Positions 23,717-31,016 of a stretch of 36,483 nt of DNA are shown piece by piece (positions within the stretch are counted from its first letter, which is position 1; the number at the start of each line of letters is the position of its first letter). The position numbers and the translations under genes are program-made. Below the pieces are notes generated by a model. That model was not told the origin of the DNA. It saw only the letters and a program-made list of their open reading frames with translations, and ran no database searches. Location: the NCBI GenBank assembly GCA_024278345.1, contig JAJRTK010000034.1:1-36483 (forward strand). Reading direction: 5' to 3'. The DNA is from a bacterium. GTDB taxonomy: Bacteria > CSSED10-310 > JAJRTK01.

Positions 23717-25489
23717 ATGGAATCTCATGAATCCCCTCAAAAGTCCCATGGGTCGGGAAGTTTTTTTTGGTGGCTCGGCGCGGGGTCTATTGTCTGGCTT
23801 CTTTTGCGAAGCGGCCGCAATCCGAAGCGGCTAGCCTATCCTTGTCAGCAGGCGGCCCTGGCGGGAAGTCTGGGCTTCCTGTGGTCACTTCTGGCTGCAT
23901 TGGGAATGGCCGGTTTGCTTCATCGTCTGCGCAGGACGGCGTCAGGGGCCCGGGCCCTGGCGTTTGCGGGCGCTCTGGCGGTGCTCTTCCTGTTTGGAGT
24001 CACCCAGGGTCCGTCAACGCGGGCCAGAGCAACTTCGGTGACGCTTCCCGGTTGGACGAGCGCGGCGGCCGTATCCTCCGTCTTCGTGGTCCGTCAGGTC
24101 CCAGTCCCTACTTGTAGTTTGGACGGCGGTATCCTTCCCTCGGCACCTCCGTGTAATTCGCCTGAAACAGCCTTTGCCGATGCTGGCATAGACCGTTTGG
24201 TGTCGGAAATGGAGGGAAGGGGGGACTACTTTTTCAGAACGGGAAGCCACCCCACGGGAATCGTTGGAAGCGATGCGGTTGTGGTCCTAAAGATCAACAA
24301 CCAGTGGGGAGCTCAGGGCGATGGGAATGGCTTGGGCCGGCTCACCACTAATACGGATCTACTCAAGGGCCTTATTTGGCGTATCTTGAACCACCCGGGA
24401 GGTTTTTCCGGCGAGATCGTTGTGGCGGAGAACACTCAGGATGTCAATGCCAACTGGGACACGACTCCAGCGAATGCCGAGGATCAGGGCCAGTCTTTCC
24501 GGGACGTGGTCAATGCTTTCCGCTCACAGGGGCATCCGGTTTCTTTCTCGGACTGGGACTCGTTGAACTGGACCCTTGTCTCTGGCGGATCGGTCCATGG
24601 GAATGGCTATCCGGCCGGGGAATACGCCCAAGGCGATTTCGATGACGGTTATATTTTGCTGGACGATCCGGATTCCTCTGGAACGAACGAGCTTTCGTAC
24701 CCGAAATTTCGGACGGCGGAGGGCCGTTATGTGAGCTTGCGCTACGGGGTCTGGAATGGAACTGGGTACGACTCATCCCGCCTGACTCTTATCAACATAC
24801 CGGTCTTGAAGAAGCACGTAATGGCTGGTTCCACCATCGCTTGGAAGAACCTCATCGGGTTCATCACCATCTCCAACGAAGGAGGCCGATTCGGCGGATG
24901 GGACAGGATGCACGATTTCTTTTGGGGTTACACCTCCGGCACAAACGCGGGCTACGGGCTCATCGGGCGGCAACTCGCGCTCATCCGGGCACCGGACCTA
25001 AACATCGTGGACGCCATCTGGGTTGCCACGGATGACAACACGGCGGGCAACGCTGTTCGGGAAGATGTTGTCCTTGGGAGCCGCGACCCTTTCGCCGTGG
25101 ACTGGTATGCCTCGGAATACCTTCTAGAGCCGCTTGTGAGCTGGGATAACGCGGATTCTTCGGCTGCTCGGAGGGGTGTTTTTCGGAGCGCCACCCGCGT
25201 CAATCAAAACTCCGCGCAGGCAACCTGGCCGAACGGTGAGTACCCGTACATCGATCTGCTAGATGGCGTAGACGGCAACGACCCGGTGGTCGCGGAGCAG
25301 AACCAGATGAATGTCTACGTGGTGAACGGTAGCGGCGGCGCACCCACGCCAACCCCCACAACCGGGCCGGGAACCGCGGTTCCCATCTGGTCCCCTTCGA
25401 CGCGGCTCCCCATCTTGGCACTCCTCCTAGGTTTGTTTGCATTGGGCGCTTGTGCCATCGGCAGACCGACAAGGCGGAGCAAACTGTAG
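23717..25489 (+). CDS. Membrane DUF362-family protein with sorting-signal-like C-terminus
   Basis: Five hundred and ninety residues. Three hydrophobic segments lie near the N-terminus (about 16-32, 46-70, 79-97). The large exported part has the DUF362 pattern: VVVLKINNQW, a TNTDLLKGLIWRIL helix, GEIVVAE, then INIPVLKKH and AWKNLIGFI, and late DPFAVDWYAS. DUF362 proteins are of unknown activity; some are associated with iron-sulfur domains, but no ferredoxin Cys motif is visible here. The end is PTPTPTTGPG, then VPIWSPSTRLPILALLLG, a hydrophobic helix to about 582, and RPTRRSKL. This linker-motif-helix-basic tail order resembles IPTL/PEP-CTERM sorting tails, so the protein may be processed at the surface. 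GGAGG lies 6 bases before the ATG. The biological role is unknown. Confidence 0.75.
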   Translation: MESHESPQKSHGSGSFFWWLGAGSIVWLLLRSGRNPKRLAYPCQQAALAGSLGFLWSLLAALGMAGLLHRLRRTASGARALAFAGALAVLFLFGVTQGPSTRARATSVTLPGWTSAAAVSSVFVVRQVPVPTCSLDGGILPSAPPCNSPETAFADAGIDRLVSEMEGRGDYFFRTGSHPTGIVGSDAVVVLKINNQWGAQGDGNGLGRLTTNTDLLKGLIWRILNHPGGFSGEIVVAENTQDVNANWDTTPANAEDQGQSFRDVVNAFRSQGHPVSFSDWDSLNWTLVSGGSVHGNGYPAGEYAQGDFDDGYILLDDPDSSGTNELSYPKFRTAEGRYVSLRYGVWNGTGYDSSRLTLINIPVLKKHVMAGSTIAWKNLIGFITISNEGGRFGGWDRMHDFFWGYTSGTNAGYGLIGRQLALIRAPDLNIVDAIWVATDDNTAGNAVREDVVLGSRDPFAVDWYASEYLLEPLVSWDNADSSAARRGVFRSATRVNQNSAQATWPNGEYPYIDLLDGVDGNDPVVAEQNQMNVYVVNGSGGAPTPTPTTGPGTAVPIWSPSTRLPILALLLGLFALGACAIGRPTRRSKL

Positions 25490-25502
25490 GGGCCTCACCG
25501 GC

Positions 25503-25543
25503 CACCGATGACCGATGCGGGATGAACGGGGTGGTCATCGGTG
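25503..25543. terminator. Hairpin after the DUF362 gene, terminator-like
   Basis: An 11-bp perfect inverted repeat, CACCGATGACC (25503-25513) and GGTCATCGGTG (25533-25543), begins 14 bases after the stop codon. There is no T run, so intrinsic termination is uncertain. The right arm is also the left end of repeat element B1, so the hairpin may simply reflect a third partial B end. Confidence 0.4.
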
Positions 25544-25760
25544 ATGCCTTCGGCCACCGGCCAAAAGCGCGAAGCGTACAATGATGTGGGTCCAGGGAGC
25601 GCGCTCCCTGGCGTGGGTCTGGGAGCAGCGCTCCCAGCGGAGGTTCGGAGGCCGCCTCCGCCGGGTTCCAGGGCTGGAAGCCCTGGCGCTGGACCCGAAA
25701 TTCACTGGGTGGCCGGGTCCGAGCGACAGCGAGAGCTGCCGAAGGCACCAACGATGACCA
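25532..25760. repeat. Structured repeat element B1 with terminal inverted repeats and four internal hairpins
   Basis: The 229-bp element fills most of the 298-bp gap 25490-25787. Its ends are imperfect inverted repeats of about 23 bp (21 matches): TGGTCATCGGTGATGCC at the left and the complement of TGGTCATCGTTGGTGCC at the right. Inside are four hairpins in a row: 25592-25611 (CCAGGGAGCG/CGCTCCCTGG), 25619-25637 (CTGGGAGC/GCTCCCAG), 25637-25661 (GCGGAGG/CCTCCGC) and 25668-25686 (CCAGGGCT/AGCCCTGG). These are enclosed by an outer GGGTCCAG/CTGGACCC pair. No gene is present. A related single arm lies at 35378-35470. Confidence 0.85.
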
Positions 25761-25787
25761 GCCCCGGTTGAGGCTTATACGCCGTGG

Positions 25788-26588
25788 TTATTTCGACGGT
25801 TTCGTGGTAGGACCCACTGCGGCAGCGGCTTCCTTTTCGCCCATGCCACCTGGTCCCTTCATCATGGGGCAGGGTGAATCTTCACCCTTCATCGCATGCT
25901 TCACGTGATGCATCATGTGTTTCGCCATGCCATGCATCGAATGGGCAAGCTGATCCCTCAGGACTTTGCGCTGCCTAATCAACTCGGTAAGCACCGCGGC
26001 CATGGCTTTGGTTTTCCCTTCGCCTTCCAGCTCATTCATGGCCGCAACGAGGCCAGCGAGCTTGCCGTCCATGGATTCCATCTGGGCAACCATGTCCTTG
26101 TGGCCCGCCATCATAGCCTTGCAGCGATCCATCATGCCGCCATGCTTCTTGCAGGCCTCTTTGCCCTTCTCACCATGCTTCTTGCAGCACTTTTTGCCCT
26201 TCTCACCATGCTTCTTGCAGGCCTCTTTGCCCTTCTCGCCATGCTTCTTGCAGCACTTTTTGCCCTTCTCACCATGCTTCTTGCGGGCCTCTTTGCCCTT
26301 CTCGCCATGCTTCTTACAGCACTTTTTGCCCTTCTCGCCATGCTTCTTGCAGGCTTCTTTGCCCTTCTCACCATGCTTCTTGCAGGCTTCTTTGCCCTTC
26401 TCGCCATGCTTCTTGCAGGCTTCTTTGCCCTTCTCACCATGCTTTTTGCAGCACTTTTTCTCTTTTGTCGGCTGCGAGGTCACGGCATCGACCGGAGCCG
26501 GTTTCGTTGCAGGCTGATCCTGGGCCATGGTTCCCAACGGAAGCAGCATGGCGGTGAACAAAAACATGGCGGTTCGGAAAGTTCTCAT
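25788..26588 (-). CDS. Secreted Cys/His/Lys tandem-repeat protein, probable metal binder
   Basis: Two hundred and sixty-six residues with a clear signal peptide (1-21, ending GTMA). Residues 48-146 are nine contiguous 11-residue units KKHGEKGKEAC. Three units end KCC rather than EAC (units 4, 6 and 8) and one ends EAR (unit 5), so the Cys count per unit is 1,1,1,2,0,2,1,2,1, with a further CC just before. The C-terminal part is helical and rich in Met and His (MMDRCKAMMAGHKDM, then HSMHGMAKHMMHHVKHAM). Regular Cys and His with Met clusters suggests binding of a soft metal such as copper, but no known family is recognised. The alternating double-Cys units could also form disulfides. The start has AAAGGGAG about 8-9 bases upstream. 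An opposite-strand frame over the repeats is a hydrophobic shadow. It is divergent from the PilZ gene. Confidence 0.85.
   Translation of the reverse strand: MRTFRTAMFLFTAMLLPLGTMAQDQPATKPAPVDAVTSQPTKEKKCCKKHGEKGKEACKKHGEKGKEACKKHGEKGKEACKKHGEKGKKCCKKHGEKGKEARKKHGEKGKKCCKKHGEKGKEACKKHGEKGKKCCKKHGEKGKEACKKHGGMMDRCKAMMAGHKDMVAQMESMDGKLAGLVAAMNELEGEGKTKAMAAVLTELIRQRKVLRDQLAHSMHGMAKHMMHHVKHAMKGEDSPCPMMKGPGGMGEKEAAAAVGPTTKPSK
26151..26447 (-). repeat. Nine tandem 33-bp coding repeats
   Basis: This is the DNA behind residues 48-146 of the Cys/His protein: nine units of exactly 33 bp with only a few base differences between them, all in frame. Because the unit is a multiple of three, unit gain or loss keeps the reading frame, so copy number is likely to vary between strains. 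There are no spacers, so this is not a CRISPR array. Confidence 0.95.
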
Positions 26589-26930
26589 AAGGTTTTCTCC
26601 CTTTCAAGAGTTATCCAGAAAGTCTCCAGAGATCTGCCGCTACGGCGACTCCACGTCTCCACCAGCGGTCCTATCGATTGGGCATCTGACCCACCACCAA
26701 TCCGCGCCAAAAACACCGGGACTCTCCGTATTGTTTTTGGGGTTGGATTCTGACAGCAATGAACCACTAGCCAGATTTGCCGCGGTGTGCAACTATTGGT
26801 GAGAATCGATCTCTAGTTCAACGCGGTGGGCTCTACATGTCATTCGACGGTGGACAAAGAGGATCGCGACCTGAGTGGGTAAATCCGCGGCGGAGTTCTT
26901 TACCGTCTTGGAACTCGGAGATGACGTGAT
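26589..26930. other. Divergent intergenic region, no gene seen
   Basis: This 342-bp gap separates the minus-strand Cys/His protein from the PilZ gene and must hold promoters for both. I see no convincing -35/-10 pair, repeat copy, tRNA or riboswitch. Short frames across it lack ribosome-binding sites. Confidence 0.6.
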
Positions 26931-27404
26931 ATGCTGGGAAACCTAAAAGGTGTGAACTCTGGAGAAGGCGATTCCGCAGGGAGCAATCAGCCTTCGAGGA
27001 GTGGCCGGGATCGGCGGCATTCAAAACGGGTTCCCTATGGCACCAAAGTCATACTGCGGTGGGCGGATCAACAGGCGGAAGTTCAATCGATCAATCTGTC
27101 CGTCTCTGGTATTTTTGTGGAAACGACGGCGGCGCTTCGCGCTGGAAGCATGGTGGTACTCCGGTTTTTGTGTGATGGTAGAAGGGTCGATGCCATGGGC
27201 CGGGTGGTGAGATGCGTCACCCCCGAAGCCGCCAAGCGGCTGCGCCTGGTTTCCGGATTGGGCATCGAATTTCAAAAACTTCTTGCCGGGCAAGAAGAAC
27301 TTGAGAAATTCATCGCCCACAGGGTTCAACCATGGGGCGCCACACCGCGACTGCGAGCTACAATCCACACCAAGGAGGGAGAACCGGGCGGCAGTTCACG
27401 ATGA
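26931..27404 (+). CDS. PilZ-domain protein (putative c-di-GMP receptor)
   Basis: One hundred and fifty-seven residues. The PilZ signature is intact: RRHSKR (28-33, the RxxxR motif) and, about 22 residues on, NLSVSG (55-60, the (D/N)xSxxG motif), followed by the beta-barrel with GSMVVLRFLCDG and GLGIEF. The N-terminal 25 residues are polar and probably unstructured. PilZ domains bind cyclic di-GMP and adjust motility, secretion or polysaccharide output through partner proteins; as a stand-alone domain its partner cannot be named. It is monocistronic as far as the sequence shows. GGAG lies about 10 bases before the ATG. There is no GGDEF or EAL gene in the window. Confidence 0.88.
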   Translation: MLGNLKGVNSGEGDSAGSNQPSRSGRDRRHSKRVPYGTKVILRWADQQAEVQSINLSVSGIFVETTAALRAGSMVVLRFLCDGRRVDAMGRVVRCVTPEAAKRLRLVSGLGIEFQKLLAGQEELEKFIAHRVQPWGATPRLRATIHTKEGEPGGSSR

Positions 27405-27841
27405 GCCAGAACTGTGTTGCGCAGCGGCCCAATCCCAAAACTAGGACTTTTTCAGCCCATCAACCAGGTGTGGCGCGGAGGGCCACTCTGCGTGAACTTG
27501 AGGTCAGACTCTCCCGGCCAACTTCTGTCCGGTCCCTTACCACCGAAGTCGATGGGGCCTGTAAAAGCCTGATCATTCGCGAATTCCGACAGGAGAAAGC
27601 AAGGACCAACCGGGTTTCCGGGGAACAATGGCCGGGAAGTTCTGGACTTGAGGTTCTCTGGGCTTCTGGCACTGTGCAACCCCTTCCTAGATGAAACTCC
27701 CACGATGAAACTCACGCCACGCATTGCAAAACGACTGCGACCGGCTCCGCCATCCGCGCTCCCATAAACCGGAGCCTGCTGTTCCTTGAATCAAAAGCCC
27801 AAGCTCTTTCATTCCTCATTCCCTAGGTGGAGGTTTTTGTC
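27405..27841. other. Intergenic region with a possible decayed R repeat
   Basis: Four hundred and thirty-seven bases with no credible gene; a frame at 27332-27694 overlaps the PilZ gene, has no ribosome-binding site and unusual composition. At 27418-27442 the string GCGCAGCGGCCCAATCCCAA resembles the R core in plus orientation but is diverged. Nothing else was recognised. Confidence 0.5.
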
Positions 27842-28306
27842 ATGCTTACTCGACTCGCGGGCATCTTCCTTGTGGGTCTCCTCTGGACGCCGGGCGCGGT
27901 TGCTCGCTTCACCGATCACCTTCTTGAAACTCCCGGCCGCGCCATCGTTGAGTTCAAGGAAATGACTCGCGACCAGGAATCGGGCTGTTGCGTCTGGTAT
28001 TCTCTCACACCCAAGAAGATGACCCAAGACGAGAAGATCTATTTCAAAGAAATCTACGCGGTGGTATTTCAAGGGCGAATCGCCCAGGTTTTTCTTCAAT
28101 TCACATCCTACCAGGCGGCGGATGAATACGCCCGCCGCATCCGGGAAAAACTTGGGCCAGGAAAAACCAAGGATGACGGTCGATTCGTGACGGAGACCTG
28201 GAGCACTCGGACAAGGAAAATCGTGCTCACACTGGATCCAGCTTTCCAAAATGCGGGCCTTCAGCTCTCCAACCCAATCCTGGAAGCAGCCATGCAACAA
28301 AAGTAA
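27842..28306 (+). CDS. Small secreted protein of unknown function
   Basis: One hundred and fifty-four residues from the ATG at 27842, which has GGTGGAGG at a 7-base distance; an upstream GTG at 27827 lies inside that ribosome-binding site. The first 20 residues (MLTRLAGIFLVGLLWTPGAVA) form a signal peptide. The mature part has a mixed alpha/beta pattern with strands VFLQFTSY and KIVLTLDPAF, a Cys pair (CC) near residue 50, and no recognised domain. The helix EYARRIREKLG suggests a compact soluble fold. No neighbour gives a functional hint: the PilZ gene is 437 bases upstream and an aldo/keto reductase is downstream beyond repeat R5. Confidence 0.7.
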   Translation: MLTRLAGIFLVGLLWTPGAVARFTDHLLETPGRAIVEFKEMTRDQESGCCVWYSLTPKKMTQDEKIYFKEIYAVVFQGRIAQVFLQFTSYQAADEYARRIREKLGPGKTKDDGRFVTETWSTRTRKIVLTLDPAFQNAGLQLSNPILEAAMQQK

Positions 28307-28355
28307 GGGAAGAAACCCAAGCGGCAGATCCCATCACGCTTCCAGGAGACGAATC

Positions 28356-28487
28356 ATGCTAACCCATGGAAAGGCGAGTGGCGGCGGACGGACTGCCGTC
28401 GGCGCGAGCGGACCCAACCCAACGCTCATGGAAACGCTGGCGGGCACTACTTGGGAAGATGTGAAGACAACAATCAGTTTACGGTGA
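28356..28487 (+). CDS. Possible 43-residue small protein overlapping repeat R5
   Basis: An ATG with AGGAG 8 bases upstream opens a 43-codon frame ending at TGA 28487. The middle of the peptide (SGGGRTAVGASGPNPT) is encoded by repeat R5, while the ends (MLTHGK; METLAGTTWEDVKTTISLR) are not. It may be a small gene invaded by the repeat, a decayed gene, or chance. No family is recognised. Confidence 0.25.
   Translation: MLTHGKASGGGRTAVGASGPNPTLMETLAGTTWEDVKTTISLR
28374..28426 (+). repeat. Dispersed repeat family R, copy R5
   Basis: It reads GCGAGTGGCGGCGGACGGAC, TGCCGTCGGC, then GCGAGCGGACCCAACCCAAC. The first part is nearly identical to the inverted copy R3; the A-rich tail is missing. It lies in the 296-bp gap 28307-28602 before the aldo/keto reductase gene, which holds nothing else apart from the small frame listed separately. 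Confidence 0.7.
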
Positions 28488-28602
28488 CTTTACGGGCAGG
28501 AAACAAGCGTTTCTTATGGGCTCAGCCCCCGCTGGAGGAGACGATCCGACAGGAATCCGCTCCCCAACTGGTCCCACAGAGTCCGAACCTGGGATGGATC
28601 TG

Positions 28603-29592
28603 ATGGCATCGAACGACAAGACTGGCACGCCCCCTTTCTCGCGACGTGACTTCATCCGTTCCGTCGCTACCGCAAGCTGCGGCGCGGCAATCTCGGGACT
28701 CAGCGGATTTGGCTGCGGCGGAGACGACACCGAGATTCCTCCTTCGGACACCCTGCCGACCCGACCGCTAGGACAAACGGGGTTTCGTGCCAGCATCCTC
28801 GGCATGGGTGGTGTCTACCTCACCGACGGCTCCGAAACCCAAATCATGGCCGTCCTGGACCGCGCTCTGGAATTGGGGATCAACTACTTTGACACGGCGG
28901 CGAACTACGGTGAAGGCGAATCGGAGCGTAGACTGGGGAAGTGGCTCCGAAAGCTTCAAGACGCTGGCCGACGCAGTGATATCTTTGTAACGACGAAGAG
29001 CGATGACCGGGGCTACGACGACTCAGCGCGGCAGATCGAAGCAAGCCTGCGCCACCTGCAATCCGATTCGGTGGATATGATCCTGGTCCACGGAGTGGGC
29101 AATCTTGATACCTGGGCAGACGTGAGCGGTCCCTCGGGTTCTCTCCAAGCCATCAAGGCAGCCAAGGAAGATGGCAGGGCGCGATTCGTGGGCATTTCAG
29201 GCCACCGCGATCCGCGGGTGCTGCTCCGAGCCATCGAAGAATACCCATTCGACTGTGTTCTCTGTCCACTGGGGATTACGGATCGAATCCACGTGCCTTT
29301 TGTCCGGGATCTCCTGCCGACTCTGCTGGGAAAAAACCTTGGGATCATTGGGATGAAAGTCTTTGCCGAAGGACACCTGCCCGACGTGAACGCCAATCTG
29401 GAACGCTGCCTCCACTACTCCCTTTCCCTCCCCTCCGCCACGTCTATCGTGGGCATGTCCTCCCTGCCCCAGGTGGAGCAAAACGTGGCCTGGGTTCGTT
29501 CTCTTGTGGAAATGACTCAGGAGCAGATGGATGAGCTTGCGTCAGAGATCGCGCAAATCATCGATCTGGAGGCGCTGTGGTGGAAATCCTGA
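28603..29592 (+). CDS. Tat-exported aldo/keto reductase
   Basis: Three hundred and twenty-nine residues from the ATG at 28603 (GGATGGA just upstream); ATG 28594 and an earlier frame start at 28516 are alternatives. A twin-arginine signal SRRDFIRS (13-20) is followed by a hydrophobic stretch and GFGCGG, where the Cys could be lipidated. The mature part is an aldo/keto reductase barrel beginning RPLGQTGFRASILGMGG. The catalytic tetrad is complete: Asp97 and Tyr102 in NYFDTAANYG, Lys132 in TTKSDD, His163 in LVHG. These enzymes use NADPH; export by Tat is consistent with folding around a cofactor in the cytoplasm. There is no C-terminal ferredoxin domain. The substrate cannot be predicted. The following 291-bp gap carries repeat R6. 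Confidence 0.88.
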   Translation: MASNDKTGTPPFSRRDFIRSVATASCGAAISGLSGFGCGGDDTEIPPSDTLPTRPLGQTGFRASILGMGGVYLTDGSETQIMAVLDRALELGINYFDTAANYGEGESERRLGKWLRKLQDAGRRSDIFVTTKSDDRGYDDSARQIEASLRHLQSDSVDMILVHGVGNLDTWADVSGPSGSLQAIKAAKEDGRARFVGISGHRDPRVLLRAIEEYPFDCVLCPLGITDRIHVPFVRDLLPTLLGKNLGIIGMKVFAEGHLPDVNANLERCLHYSLSLPSATSIVGMSSLPQVEQNVAWVRSLVEMTQEQMDELASEIAQIIDLEALWWKS

Positions 29593-29646
29593 GTTTGTCG
29601 CCAGAGGGCCAGGAAGATGTCTCACGGCCAAGCTCTGGTTGAGCCG

Positions 29647-29732
29647 GTTGTCTTTCTTTTGGGTTGCTTTCCGCTCCCATCGGCACCGACCCGCGCCTTC
29701 GGCGCGAGGTCCCCGCGGCCGCCGCTGGTCGC
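29647..29732 (-). repeat. Dispersed repeat family R, copy R6 (inverted)
   Basis: On the minus strand it reads GCCGCGGGGACCTCGCGCCG, AAGGCGCGGGTCGG, then GATGGGAGCGGAAAGCAACC and CAAAAGAAAGAC. This matches the palindromic middle and core of R1 closely. It lies in the 291-bp gap 29593-29883 between the aldo/keto reductase and the epimerase; the rest of the gap is featureless except for the AGGAGG before the epimerase. Confidence 0.85.
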
Positions 29733-29883
29733 CTTTTTACGCGGTTGCAAATGGCTGTTTGGGGGTGCATGATAGCGGAAGGCGTTTTGCATTGCCGTTT
29801 TGGCGTTGCGCGAATGAGCTGAATTCGTGCCGCTACAAGGCGAGCATCGCTTTTCCCGAGTCGGACAAATAGGAGGAACTGGC

Positions 29884-30810
29884 ATGAAGGTTCTCGTGAC
29901 TGGCAGCTCTGGCTATTTGGGGCAGCGCATCGTCCAATTGCTTTCCCAAGACACGGAAGTCAAAGAGATACTCGGGGTTGATCTGGCACCGCCCAAGATG
30001 CAGCCCGACAAATTCCGGCACATTCAACAAGATGTGACCATCCCGTTCGACAGTTTGTGCGAGGACGTGGACGCCGCGATCCATCTGGCCTACGTCCTGA
30101 ACCCGATGAAGAATGATTCTCTGCAACAGAAGATCAACCTTGGGGGAACCGTCAACTTTGTGCGGGCAGTTCGCCTCCACCGAGTCCCCGTGGTCATCGG
30201 ATTCTCATCGGCCACGGCCTACGGCGCCCACCGGGACAACCCGATGTTGCTAAGCGAATCCTGTCCGCTCCGCGGGAACGTCGATTTTCCGTACGCCCGG
30301 GACAAGGTGCGGCAGGAGGCGATCTTCGGAACGCTGCGCGAGCCGGGCATCACGGTGAAGCTCGTTCGACCGGTGGTGGTCATGGGGCCCACGATCCAGA
30401 ATTTTATCTCCCGGTACATCCTGAAACCGGCGGTTCTGGTACCGGCTGGTCACGTGCCCCCGATGCAGTTCGTCCACGAAGATGACCTGGCACGGGCCGT
30501 GGTGACTCTTCTCCGAAAGGGGAGCGCGGGACCCTACAACATCGGTGCCGACGGTGTCGTCAACGCCAAACAGATGGCGGCCAGGCTGAAGAGGCCTGTC
30601 ATTCCAGTACCCATGGCAATCATGGAAGCAATTATGGGGTTTGCATGGGCAGTGGGGCTGAAGGCGATCACCGAAGCTCCTCCGGGACTGCTGAGCTACA
30701 TGGCCTATCCCTGGGTCGTCAACAGCAACCGCCTCAAGGAAGAGACCGGCTTCGAGTATGAGTTCACGACGGCGCAGGCGTTCGAGGCGTTCGCGGCGGT
30801 CCAAGGATAG
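29884..30810 (+). CDS. NAD(P)-dependent epimerase/dehydratase (extended SDR)
   Basis: Three hundred and eight residues from the ATG at 29884, preceded by AGGAGG at a 7-base distance; an upstream in-frame extension to 29827 lacks such a site. The Rossmann motif TGSSGYLG occupies residues 6-13. The SDR catalytic set is present: Ser108/109 in FSSATAYG, Tyr137 and Lys141 in YARDK. After the Rossmann core comes the substrate lobe with VHEDDLARAV and a PYNIGAD motif, typical of extended SDR enzymes acting on nucleotide sugars, steroids or similar. The closest general label is NAD-dependent epimerase/dehydratase; a sugar substrate is not proven because no glycosyltransferase genes are nearby. Cytoplasmic. 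Confidence 0.87.
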   Translation: MKVLVTGSSGYLGQRIVQLLSQDTEVKEILGVDLAPPKMQPDKFRHIQQDVTIPFDSLCEDVDAAIHLAYVLNPMKNDSLQQKINLGGTVNFVRAVRLHRVPVVIGFSSATAYGAHRDNPMLLSESCPLRGNVDFPYARDKVRQEAIFGTLREPGITVKLVRPVVVMGPTIQNFISRYILKPAVLVPAGHVPPMQFVHEDDLARAVVTLLRKGSAGPYNIGADGVVNAKQMAARLKRPVIPVPMAIMEAIMGFAWAVGLKAITEAPPGLLSYMAYPWVVNSNRLKEETGFEYEFTTAQAFEAFAAVQG

Positions 30811-30859
30811 ACAGGAGGGAGTTATCCGCCCTTCACGCACCACGGCGATGGCTCCGCCT

Positions 30860-30917
30860 CTCCCCGTGTTGGGGGAGCTGCGCCTCAGATCGCCTCGCTG
30901 CAACCCGTGCTGAGGCG
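30860..30917. terminator. Two hairpins after the epimerase gene, possible terminator
   Basis: A 6-bp hairpin CTCCCC/GGGGAG (30860-30877) is followed by an 8-bp one CGCCTCAG/CTGAGGCG (30881-30917). They lie 50-107 bases after the stop of the epimerase and 100 bases before the VIT-protein start. There is no T run, so they may instead belong to a repeat or leader structure. The rest of the 206-bp gap has no feature. Confidence 0.35.
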
Positions 30918-31016
30918 TGGGAACATCCGTTGGGCAAGAATGACCAATGGAGCATGACAGGGGCGTTGGCAATCCCGCGCCGCGATTCCATCCATCTCCC
31001 CGAAGCGAGGTCCATC

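Noticed and set aside
26151-26447. Possible CRISPR array
   Set aside because: The 33-bp units are contiguous, with no spacers, and are in frame in a protein; no cas genes are present.
25896-26753. A 285-codon plus-strand frame rich in Leu, Ala and Phe over the tandem repeats
   Set aside because: It is the antisense of the KKHGEKGKEAC repeats. It has no ribosome-binding site, and the minus-strand frame has both a signal peptide and a good start.
27332-27694. A 120-codon plus-strand frame
   Set aside because: It overlaps the PilZ gene in another frame, lacks a ribosome-binding site and has no family resemblance.
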